Origin: Streptomyces musisoli
GTDB taxonomy: Bacteria > Actinomycetota > Actinomycetes > Streptomycetales > Streptomycetaceae
Direction: 5' to 3'
Length of the DNA stretch: 64,000 nucleotides
Assembly: GCF_016741855.1 (NCBI RefSeq)
Contig: NZ_JAERRH010000005.1
Location: 310,001 to 374,000, forward strand
The first letter of the stretch is position 1; each line of letters starts with the position of its first letter. Both the position numbers and the translations under genes were made by a program. This document shows, piece by piece, positions 50,860 to 58,080 of the stretch. The notes under the pieces are model-generated. The model searched no databases and was not told the origin of the DNA. It saw only the letters and a list, made by a program, of their open reading frames with translations.

Positions 50860-52071
50860 ATGAAGACGATCGACGAACTTCTCGCCGGCGGCGTGAGCGG
50901 CAAGCGGGTATTCGTCCGCGCCGACCTCAACGTTCCGCTGGACGACGGGACGATCACCGACGACGGCCGCATCCGCGCCGTCCTGCCCACCGTCAAGGCC
51001 CTCGCGGACGCGGGCGCCAAGGTGGTCGTCGCCTCGCACCTGGGCCGCCCCAAGGGCGCCCCGGACCCCGCCTTTTCCCTTGCTCCGGCAGCCTCCCGCC
51101 TGGGTGAACTCCTCGGCTCCGCCGTGGCCTTCGCGACCGACACCGTCGGGCAGTCCGCCCAGGACACGGTCGCCGGCCTCGCGGACGGACAGGTGGCCGT
51201 CCTGGAGAACCTGCGCTTCAACCCCGGCGAGACCGCCAAGGACGACGCCGAGCGCGGTGCCTTCGCCGACCGGCTGGCCGCCCTCGCCGACGTCTACGTC
51301 GGTGACGGCTTCGGCGCGGTCCACCGCAAGCACGCCTCCGTCTACGACCTCCCGGCCCGGCTGCCGCACTACGCCGGCCACCTCATCGCCACCGAGGTCG
51401 GCGTCCTGAAGAAGCTCACCGAGGACGTCAAGCGCCCCTACGTCGTCGCGCTCGGCGGCGCCAAGGTCTCCGACAAGCTCGCCGTCATCGACGAGCTGCT
51501 GGCCAAGGCCGACCGCCTCCTCATCGGCGGCGGCATGGCGTACACCTTCCTCAAGGCCAAGGGCCACGAGGTCGGCATCTCCCTCCTCCAGGAGGACCAG
51601 ATCCCGGCCGTCACCGAGTACATGGAGCGCGCGGAGAAGAACGGCGTCGAGCTGGTCCTCCCCGTCGACGTCCTCGTCTCGCCGGAGTTCCCGGACCTGA
51701 AGACGAAGGCGCCGGCCAACCCCACGACGGTCGACTCGGACAAGATCCCCGCCGACCAGGAGGGCCTGGACATCGGCCCGAAGACCCGGGAGCTCTACGC
51801 CTCGAAGCTCGCCGACGCCGCGACCGTCTTCTGGAACGGTCCCATGGGCGTCTTCGAGCACCCCGACTACGCCGAGGGCACCAAGGCGGTCGCCCAGGCC
51901 CTCGTCGACTCGAACGGCTTCACCGTCGTCGGCGGCGGTGACTCCGCCGCGGCCGTGCGTACGCTCGGCTTCGACGAAAACGCATTCGGCCACATCTCGA
52001 CCGGCGGCGGCGCCTCCCTCGAATACCTCGAGGGCAAGACGCTCCCCGGCCTCGCCGCACTGGAGGACTGA
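50860..52071 (+). CDS. pgk: Phosphoglycerate kinase
   Basis: 403 residues. The conserved N-terminal substrate motif VFVRADLNVPLDDGTITDDG, VVVASHLGRPKGAPDP, LENLRFNPGETAKDD, the hinge/ADP region VALGGAKVSDKLAVIDEL, and VTVVGGGDSAAAV-type FTVVGGGDSAAAVRTLG and HISTGGGASLEYLEG are present. It makes ATP from 1,3-bisphosphoglycerate. ATG 50860 is chosen (TTTGGAG upstream) over an in-frame upstream GTG at 50827. tpiA follows after five bases, so the two are one operon. Confidence 0.98.
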   Translation: MKTIDELLAGGVSGKRVFVRADLNVPLDDGTITDDGRIRAVLPTVKALADAGAKVVVASHLGRPKGAPDPAFSLAPAASRLGELLGSAVAFATDTVGQSAQDTVAGLADGQVAVLENLRFNPGETAKDDAERGAFADRLAALADVYVGDGFGAVHRKHASVYDLPARLPHYAGHLIATEVGVLKKLTEDVKRPYVVALGGAKVSDKLAVIDELLAKADRLLIGGGMAYTFLKAKGHEVGISLLQEDQIPAVTEYMERAEKNGVELVLPVDVLVSPEFPDLKTKAPANPTTVDSDKIPADQEGLDIGPKTRELYASKLADAATVFWNGPMGVFEHPDYAEGTKAVAQALVDSNGFTVVGGGDSAAAVRTLGFDENAFGHISTGGGASLEYLEGKTLPGLAALED

Positions 52072-52076
52072 CCTCA

Positions 52077-52868
52077 ATGGCTTCTACTGATCTTTCCGGG
52101 CGCACGCCGCTGATGGCGGGCAACTGGAAGATGAACCTCAACCACCTCGAGGCCATCGCCCACGTCCAGAAGCTCGCCTTCGCCCTGGCCGACAAGGACT
52201 ACGAGGCCGTCGAGGTCGCCGTCCTGCCGCCCTTCACCGACCTGCGTTCCGTGCAGACGCTGGTCGACGGCGACAAGCTCAAGATCAAGTACGGTGCCCA
52301 GGACATCTCGCAGCACGACTCCGGTGCCTACACCGGCGAGATCTCCGGCCCGATGCTGTCCAAGCTGAAGTGCACCTACGTGGTGATCGGCCACTCCGAG
52401 CGCCGGCAGTACCACGCCGAGACCGACGAGCTGGTCAATGCCAAGGTCAAGGCCGCCTACAAGCACGGCCTCACCCCGATCCTGTGCGTCGGCGAGGAAC
52501 TGGACGTCCGCGAGGCGGGCAACCACGTCACCCACACCCTCGCCCAGGTCGAGGGCGGTCTGAAGGACCTCCCGGCCGAGCAGGCCGAGACCGTCGTGAT
52601 CGCCTACGAGCCCGTCTGGGCCATCGGCACCGGCAAGGTCTGCGGTGCCGAGGACGCCCAGGAGGTCTGCGCCGCCATCCGCGCCAAGCTCGCCGAGCTG
52701 TACTCGCAGGACGTGGCCGACAAGATCCGCATCCAGTACGGCGGCTCCGTGAAGTCGGGCAACGTCGCCGAGATCATGGCCCAGGCCGACATCGACGGCG
52801 CCCTGGTCGGCGGTGCCTCGCTGGACGCCGACGAGTTCGTCAAGATCGTGCGTTTCCGCGATCAGTAG
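52077..52868 (+). CDS. tpiA: Triosephosphate isomerase
   Basis: 263 residues. Catalytic residues appear in order: PLMAGNWKMNLNHLEA (Lys), YVVIGHSERRQYH (His), VIAYEPVWAIGTGKVC (Glu and flexible loop), and the phosphate-binding YGGSVKSGNVAEIMA and DGALVGGASLDADEF. It interconverts dihydroxyacetone phosphate and glyceraldehyde 3-phosphate. The ribosome-binding site GGAGG lies inside the last codons of pgk. A stable hairpin 45 bases after the stop separates it from secG. Confidence 0.98.
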   Translation: MASTDLSGRTPLMAGNWKMNLNHLEAIAHVQKLAFALADKDYEAVEVAVLPPFTDLRSVQTLVDGDKLKIKYGAQDISQHDSGAYTGEISGPMLSKLKCTYVVIGHSERRQYHAETDELVNAKVKAAYKHGLTPILCVGEELDVREAGNHVTHTLAQVEGGLKDLPAEQAETVVIAYEPVWAIGTGKVCGAEDAQEVCAAIRAKLAELYSQDVADKIRIQYGGSVKSGNVAEIMAQADIDGALVGGASLDADEFVKIVRFRDQ

Positions 52869-52912
52869 GACGAGCTGTGAGTAGGCGGTAGCGGCGATAC
52901 GTCGTACCCTTG

Positions 52913-52942
52913 CGGGGGCGCAGCCGAGGTGCTGTGCCCCCG
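52913..52942 (+). terminator. Hairpin between tpiA and secG
   Basis: 12-bp stem CGGGGGCGCAGC / GCTGTGCCCCCG (one G-U pair) with a six-base loop, 35 bases before the secG start. It may terminate the pgk-tpiA message or attenuate read-through into secG. Confidence 0.7.
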
Positions 52943-52976
52943 TCGTCCATCCGAATCCGAGGAAGTTGGTCCAGCC

Positions 52977-53213
52977 GTGGTTTTGGGGTTCTCGATCGCC
53001 CTGATCGTCTTCAGCCTGCTGCTGATGCTGCTGGTGCTGATGCACAAGGGGAAGGGCGGCGGCCTCTCCGACATGTTCGGTGGCGGCATGCAGTCCTCCG
53101 TCGGCGGCTCCTCGGTCGCCGAGCGCAACCTCGACCGGATCACGATCGTGGTCGGTCTGCTGTGGTTCGCGTCCATCATTGTCCTCGGCATCCTGATGAA
53201 GACGAACAACTGA
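52977..53213 (+). CDS. secG: Protein translocase subunit SecG
   Basis: 78 residues with two membrane helices (VLGFSIALIVFSLLLMLLVL, and ITIVVGLLWFASIIVLGIL) joined by the conserved loop HKGKGGGLSDMFGGGMQSS. SecG joins SecYE and assists protein export. GTG 52977 follows GAGGAAG. Placement after tpiA is conserved in actinobacteria. Confidence 0.96.
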   Translation: MVLGFSIALIVFSLLLMLLVLMHKGKGGGLSDMFGGGMQSSVGGSSVAERNLDRITIVVGLLWFASIIVLGILMKTNN

Positions 53214-53270
53214 CGCACGTACGGTGCAAACGGGGCGTACGTCCCGCACAACCCGTATATTCCGCACGTA

Positions 53271-53319
53271 AAGCCCCGTGTTCGGTACGCGCTCCTGAGC
53301 GCGGCCTATCATGGGGCTT
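53271..53319 (+). terminator. Nested stem-loop between secG and the RbpA-like gene
   Basis: Outer stem AAGCCCCGTG (53271-53280) with CATGGGGCTT (53310-53319), ten pairs including one G-U. It encloses a second hairpin GCGCTC-CT-GAGCGC (53289-53302). It probably ends secG transcription, though the two-stem form is more elaborate than a plain terminator. Confidence 0.6.
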
Positions 53320-53352
53320 GCGTCTTGGTGTGGGGTCCGGTAACTCCAATCA

Positions 53353-53381
53353 CTGGACGCGCGTTGGGCCTTACGTAGACT
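53353..53381 (+). promoter_or_regulatory. Probable vegetative promoter of the RbpA-like gene
   Basis: CTGGAC (53353-53358), 17-base spacer, TAGACT (53376-53381). The -10 is good, the -35 weak. Transcription would begin near 53388, about 60 bases before the GTG. Confidence 0.5.
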
Positions 53382-53447
53382 GAGGCGCTCGCGGCGAAGC
53401 GAAACGCCGACTCGCTTCGCGGCACCATCACGCAGGGAGTTACGACC

Positions 53448-53783
53448 GTGGCAAGTGGCAACGCGATCCGAGGAAGCCGGGTCGGGGCGGGGCCGATGGG
53501 CGAGGCCGAGCGCGGCGAGTCCGCGCCGCGTCTGCGCATCTCCTTCTGGTGCTCCAACGGGCACGAGACGCAGCCGAGCTTCGCCAGCGACGCGCAGGTC
53601 CCCGAAACCTGGGACTGCCCGCGCTGCGGCTTCCCGGCCGGCCAGGACCGGGACAACCCGCCGGACCCGCCGCGCACCGAGCCGTACAAGACGCACCTCG
53701 CGTATGTACGGGAGCGGCGCAGCGACGCGGACGGCGAGGCGATCCTCGCCGAGGCGCTCGCCAAACTGCGGGGCGAGATCTAG
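53448..53783 (+). CDS. RbpA-family RNA polymerase-binding protein (RbpB-like paralogue)
   Basis: 111 residues. RbpA architecture is recognisable: N-terminal IRGSRVGAGPMG, a zinc-ribbon-like core with FWCSNGHE and DCPRCGFPAG, a basic/proline linker and a C-terminal sigma-interaction helix pair (KTHLAYVRERRSDADGEAIL, AEALAKLRGEI). RbpA binds the group 1/2 sigma factors and stabilises open complexes in actinobacteria. The first zinc ligand set here is C..H rather than the full CxxC pair. It differs from the canonical RbpA sequence I remember, so it is probably the second paralogue. GTG 53448 follows AGGGAG. Confidence 0.85.
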   Translation: MASGNAIRGSRVGAGPMGEAERGESAPRLRISFWCSNGHETQPSFASDAQVPETWDCPRCGFPAGQDRDNPPDPPRTEPYKTHLAYVRERRSDADGEAILAEALAKLRGEI

Positions 53784-53850
53784 GAGTTTCACCGGCCGGG
53801 TGCCCGCGGGCGCCCGGCCGGAGCCGTATCCGCCACTCGGCGCCGACCGA

Positions 53851-53873
53851 TTGTCAGTGGTGCCCTCTACGGT
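53851..53873 (+). promoter_or_regulatory. PafBC-type DNA-damage promoter of an MFS exporter gene
   Basis: TTGTCAGTG (53851-53859), 8 bases, TACGGT (53868-53873): full match to the motif. Transcription would start near 53880, leaving a short leader with GGGGGAG before GTG 53906. Confidence 0.87.
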
Positions 53874-53905
53874 TCTCGTGAAGGCGTGAACCGCGAGGGG
53901 GAGTT

Positions 53906-55174
53906 GTGACGGCGGTCGAGGCGGCGGACGGGCATGCGCCCGCGTGGCGCGGGGGCTTCGGGCGGCTGTGGAGCGCCGCCGTGCTCTCCAGCTTCGGTGA
54001 CGCACTGCGAGGGGCGGCGCTGCCGCTGCTCGCCGTCTCGCTGACGGACCGGCCCCTGCTCATCGCCGCCGTGACCGCCTGCGGCTATCTGCCCTGGATC
54101 GTCTTCGGGCTGCTCGGCGGAGCGGTCGCCGACCGTGTCGACCAGCGGCGCGCGATGTGGACGGTGGATGCGGTACGAGCGCTGCTCGTCGCCGCTTTCG
54201 CGGCCGCCGTGGCCCTCGGCCACGCCTCGATCACGCTGCTGGTTCTGCTGGCCTTCACGCTGACCGCGCTGGAGACCCTCTTCGACAACGCAGCCACGGC
54301 CCTGCTGCCCGCCCTGGTCGGCCCCGGGGCCCTCGGCAGTGCGAACGCCCGCCTCATGACGGGGCAGCGGGTGGCGGGCGGTCTGCTCGGCGCGCCGGTG
54401 GTGCCGCTGCTGCTCGCCGCCGGAACCGCCGCGCCGTTCGCGGCCGACGCGGCCACGTTCCTGCTGGCCTCCGCCCTGGTCGCCTCCCTGCGCGCCGGCG
54501 CACCCGAGCGTGAGCCGAGACCCGCGGGCAGCACCCTGCGCCGGGAGATCGCCGACGGATTGCGCACCCTGTGGCGCGACGGCGCCCTGCGCGGCCTGTG
54601 CGCCGCCACCGCCCTGTGCAACACCGGTGTCGGTGCCCTGGTCGCCACCCTGGTGGTCCTGATCACCGGCCCGCTGCACGGGGACACCGCGGGCTACGCG
54701 GCGGCGACCACCGCCTACGCCCTCGGCAGCCTGGCCGGAGCCGCGGTGAACCGCCGGCTCGCCGCCCGCCTGGGCCGGATGCGGGCCGTCCTGCTCGCCG
54801 GAACGGTGCAGATCGGCGCCCTCGTCGTCATGGGGACCGTGCGCAGTCTCGTCGCCCTGGTGGCCGCCATGGCCGTGTTCGGCGTCATGGGCATGGTGTG
54901 GAACGTCAACACCACGACCCTGATGCAGCAGCGCACCCCCGCCGGGATGGTGGGCCGGGTGGCCGCCGCGTTCCGCACCCTCGCGGTCGCCGGAGCACCC
55001 GTGGGCGCGTTGCTGGGCGGTGCCGCGGCCACGGCCTGGGGCGCCGGCAGCCCGCCCCTGCTGGCCGCCGTCTTCTTCGTCCTGTCCGTCACCGCGTTGA
55101 TACCGGTGCGCAGGCCCGACGTACCAGTTGTCGCCCGTGAGGACAGCGCCTCCACCGCCCGTCCCGCGTGCTGA
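53906..55174 (+). CDS. MFS exporter, DNA-damage-linked by promoter
   Basis: 422 residues, twelve membrane helices. FGRLWSAAVLSSFGDALRGA at the start and LGGAVADRVDQRRAMWTVDA after helix 2 place it in the MFS_3/EntS-like efflux group; the second half has GTAGYAAATTAYALGSLAGA-type helices. It would export a small molecule with protons. The promoter at 53851 puts it with the uvr genes and ogt, so export of a damaging compound is a reasonable guess. GTG 53906 has GGGGGAG close upstream. There are no clues to the substrate. Confidence 0.9.
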   Translation: MTAVEAADGHAPAWRGGFGRLWSAAVLSSFGDALRGAALPLLAVSLTDRPLLIAAVTACGYLPWIVFGLLGGAVADRVDQRRAMWTVDAVRALLVAAFAAAVALGHASITLLVLLAFTLTALETLFDNAATALLPALVGPGALGSANARLMTGQRVAGGLLGAPVVPLLLAAGTAAPFAADAATFLLASALVASLRAGAPEREPRPAGSTLRREIADGLRTLWRDGALRGLCAATALCNTGVGALVATLVVLITGPLHGDTAGYAAATTAYALGSLAGAAVNRRLAARLGRMRAVLLAGTVQIGALVVMGTVRSLVALVAAMAVFGVMGMVWNVNTTTLMQQRTPAGMVGRVAAAFRTLAVAGAPVGALLGGAAATAWGAGSPPLLAAVFFVLSVTALIPVRRPDVPVVAREDSASTARPAC

Positions 55175-55230
55175 TCAATTAGGTTGGGACCCGCAGCGGG
55201 ACAGGTACCGAAAGAAGGCTGAATTCGGAT

Positions 55231-56883
55231 ATGAACGCAGACGGCCGTACCAGGCTCAACCAGACGCCCGAATGGACCGCGCTCGCCAAGCACCGCGAGG
55301 AACTGGCGGACGCGCGGCTGAGAGAGCTGTTCGCCGCCGACCCCGCGCGCGGCACCGGGTACACGCTCCGGGTCGGCGACCTGTACATCGACTACTCGAA
55401 GCACCTGGTCACCGACGAGACGCTGCGCCTGCTGCGCGAGCTGGCCGCCGCGACGGACGTCTTCGGCCTCAGGGACGCCATGTTCCGCGGCGAGAAGATC
55501 AACGTCACCGAGAACCGGGCCGTGCTGCACACCGCCCTGCGTGCCCCGCGGGACGCGGTGATCGAGGTCGACGGCGAGAACGTGGTCCCGGCCGTGCACG
55601 CCGTGCTCGACAAGATGAGCGACTTCGCCGGCCGTGTCCGCTCCGGCGCCTGGACCGGCCACACCGGCAGGCGCATCCGGAACGTCGTCAACATCGGCAT
55701 CGGCGGCTCCGACCTGGGCCCCGCGATGGCCTACGAGGTGCTGCGCAGCTTCACCGACCGCGACCTCACGGTCCGCTTCGTCTCCAACGTGGACGGTGCC
55801 GACCTGCACGAGGCGACCCGGGACCTGGACCCGGCGGAGACGCTGTTCATCATCGCCTCCAAGACCTTCACCACCATCGAGACCATCACCAACGCAACCT
55901 CCGCGCGCAAGTGGCTGCTGGCCGCGCTCGCCGACGAGAAGGCGGTGGCCAGGCACTTCGTGGCGCTGTCGACGAACACCGAGAAGGTCTCCGAGTTCGG
56001 TATCGACCCGGACAACATGTTCGAGTTCTGGGACTGGGTCGGCGGCCGGTACTCGTACGACTCCGCGATCGGCCTGTCCCTGATGATCGCCATCGGCCCG
56101 GACCGCTTCCGCGAGATGCTCGACGGCTTCCGGCTGATCGACGACCACTTCCGCACCGCGCCCGCCGAGTCCAACGCTCCGCTGCTGCTGGGCCTGCTGG
56201 GCATCTGGTACGGCAACTTCCACGACGCCCAGTCGCACGCCGTACTGCCCTACAGCCACTACCTCTCCAGGTTCACCGCCTACCTCCAGCAGCTGGACAT
56301 GGAGTCCAACGGCAAGTACGTCGCCCGCGACGGCAAGCGGGTCGACTGGCAGACCGGACCGGTGGTGTGGGGCACGCCCGGCACCAACGGCCAGCACGCC
56401 TACTACCAGTTGATCCACCAGGGCACCAAGCTGATCCCGGCGGACTTCATCGGCTTCGCCGAACCGGTGGCCGAGCTGAGCGGGGAACTCAAGGCCCAGC
56501 ACGACCTGCTGATGGCCAACTTCTTCGCCCAGACCCAGGCGCTCGCCTTCGGCAAGACGGCGGATGAGGTCCGCGCGGAGGGCGTGCCCGAGGAACTGGT
56601 GCCGCACAAGACCTTCCAGGGCGACCGGCCGACCACGACGATCCTCGCCCGTGAGCTGACCCCGTCCGTGCTGGGCCAGCTGGTCGCCCTCTACGAGCAC
56701 AAGGTGTTCGTGCAGGGCGCGGTGTGGAACATCGACTCCTTCGACCAGTGGGGCGTGGAACTGGGCAAGGTCCTCGCCAAGCGGGTGGAGCCCGCGCTCA
56801 CCGAGGGCGCCGAGGTGCCCGGCCTGGACGCGTCGACCAAGGCGCTGGTCGCCGAGTACCGGAAGCTGCGCGGCCGCGGCTGA
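55231..56883 (+). CDS. pgi: Glucose-6-phosphate isomerase
   Basis: 550 residues, full length. Motifs are VVNIGIGGSDLGPAMAYEVL, FIIASKTFTTIETITNA, the catalytic Glu in GLLGIWYGNFHDAQSHAVLP, PYSHYLSRFTAYLQQLDMES, WGTPGTNGQHAYYQLIHQG with the catalytic His and WNIDSFDQWGVELGKVLAK with the catalytic Lys. It interconverts glucose 6-phosphate and fructose 6-phosphate. TAGGTT at about 55180 is a possible -10. In S. coelicolor a pgi copy near secG is followed by pentose-phosphate genes; here it is followed by a DsbA-like gene. Confidence 0.98.
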   Translation: MNADGRTRLNQTPEWTALAKHREELADARLRELFAADPARGTGYTLRVGDLYIDYSKHLVTDETLRLLRELAAATDVFGLRDAMFRGEKINVTENRAVLHTALRAPRDAVIEVDGENVVPAVHAVLDKMSDFAGRVRSGAWTGHTGRRIRNVVNIGIGGSDLGPAMAYEVLRSFTDRDLTVRFVSNVDGADLHEATRDLDPAETLFIIASKTFTTIETITNATSARKWLLAALADEKAVARHFVALSTNTEKVSEFGIDPDNMFEFWDWVGGRYSYDSAIGLSLMIAIGPDRFREMLDGFRLIDDHFRTAPAESNAPLLLGLLGIWYGNFHDAQSHAVLPYSHYLSRFTAYLQQLDMESNGKYVARDGKRVDWQTGPVVWGTPGTNGQHAYYQLIHQGTKLIPADFIGFAEPVAELSGELKAQHDLLMANFFAQTQALAFGKTADEVRAEGVPEELVPHKTFQGDRPTTTILARELTPSVLGQLVALYEHKVFVQGAVWNIDSFDQWGVELGKVLAKRVEPALTEGAEVPGLDASTKALVAEYRKLRGRG

Positions 56884-56973
56884 ACCGGGGGCCGGGCCGC
56901 CGTGGCGATCTTTCCCGGTGCGCTTTTCGTGGCCGTCCCCTAGGGTTCCGGTGATCCAGGGGAGGAAGCACGC

Positions 56974-57774
56974 ATGATGCGCAGGGGGTTCGCCGCGGCG
57001 GTCGCGGTGGCCGTGGTGGGGGTGTCGGGGACGGGCTGCGGCGGCAGGGACCACGCGCCGTACCCCGGACCCGGCGGCGGGCACGGCCGTCCCACGGCCA
57101 CGGCGCGGGCCGTGAAGGAGTACGCCGGGACGTACGAGGTGCCGGAGCGGCTCGCGGCGGACGGGACGACCATCGTGGTCGGCGACTCCGAGGCTCCGGT
57201 GACCGTGCGCCTGTACGAGGATCCGCGGTGCCCGGTGTGCGAGGAGTTCGAGATCAGCGGAGGTGCACCCCAGCTGCGCCTGGCCTCGGTCCGTCGTGAG
57301 GTGAAGATCGAGTACACCCTCGCCTCCTTCCTGGACGGCCGGCTGGGCGGCTCCGGGTCCAGGAAGGCGGTCAACGCCCTGCGGGCCGCGTTGGACGCCG
57401 GCAGGTTCGCCGAGTACCACGACGTGCTCTACGCCCATCAGCCCGAGGAGAGCGTTGACGGATTCACCGACGCCCGGCTGCTCGAGCTGGCCGGGCGGGT
57501 CGAGGGGCTGCGCGGGCCGGCCTTCGACTCGGCCGTCAAGACCATGAAGTACCGCTCGTTCGTGAGCGCGGCCCAGAAGGTGTACGAGCGCGCGGGCGGG
57601 GCGAAGGAGCCGAACGGGCCGGGCACGCCGACGGCGGAGATCAACGAGGTACGCATTCCGGCCGAGTACAACGGCGTGCTGTTCGACGGAGACGTCTTCG
57701 GTCGCCTGCTGACCGAGATCCGGCAGGCCCCGGACACCTGGAACGACAAGGTCTTCGCCAGGCGCGGCGCCTGA
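56974..57774 (+). CDS. DsbA-like thiol:disulfide lipoprotein
   Basis: 266 residues. The lipoprotein signal (MMRRGFAAAVAVAVVGVSGT then GC) places the modified Cys near residue 22. The mature part has a thioredoxin-fold DsbA/BdbD-like domain with VRLYEDPRCPVCEEFE (active-site CPVC) and, further on, RIPAEYNGVLFDGDVF, the usual cis-Pro region being less clear. It would catalyse disulfide exchange on exported proteins at the membrane surface. ATG 56974 follows GGGGAGGAAGCACGC. TAGGGT at 56941-56946 may be its -10. Confidence 0.88.
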   Translation: MMRRGFAAAVAVAVVGVSGTGCGGRDHAPYPGPGGGHGRPTATARAVKEYAGTYEVPERLAADGTTIVVGDSEAPVTVRLYEDPRCPVCEEFEISGGAPQLRLASVRREVKIEYTLASFLDGRLGGSGSRKAVNALRAALDAGRFAEYHDVLYAHQPEESVDGFTDARLLELAGRVEGLRGPAFDSAVKTMKYRSFVSAAQKVYERAGGAKEPNGPGTPTAEINEVRIPAEYNGVLFDGDVFGRLLTEIRQAPDTWNDKVFARRGA

Positions 57775-57880
57775 CCCCCGCCCGCGGCACGGTTACGCGG
57801 CACGGCGCCCCCGGCACCGGCGTTCGCGGCTCGGCGGCCGAGGCGGTGGCTTCCGTCGGGCACGGCCGTCCGCCGAGCCC

Positions 57881-58080
57881 GGCGGCACGCCTTCGCTCGC
57901 AGCCGGCCGCGTTCGCTCCCGGACGACCCCGCTCGCTCTCGGACGACCGCGCTCGCTCTCAGCCGACCGCGTTCGCTCCCGGACGACCCCGCTCGCTCCC
58001 GGACGACCCCGCTCGCTCTCGGACGACCGCGCTCGCTCGCAGCCGGCCGCGTTCGCTCTCAGGCCACCGCGCTCAGCGTG
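57881..58080. repeat. Ten 20-bp tandem units at the 3' end of the FtsX-type gene
   Basis: Units of exactly 20 bp tile 57881-58080, alternating agccggccgcgttcgctccc and ggacgaccccgctcgctctc types. The stop codon of the minus-strand FtsX-type gene (58059-58061) lies in the last but one unit, so the final codons of the gene belong to the array. The surrounding 57775-58058 has no gene. Confidence 0.9.

Noticed and set aside
56920..56946. Possible DNA-damage promoter before the DsbA-like gene
   Set aside because: TAGGGT is present but the upstream element matches only about six of nine positions.
54715..57438. 907-residue minus-strand frame opposite pgi
   Set aside because: Antisense shadow; pgi is clearly the coding strand.
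57881..58080. Possible CRISPR array
   Set aside because: Units are contiguous 20-mers without unique spacers and no cas genes are near.
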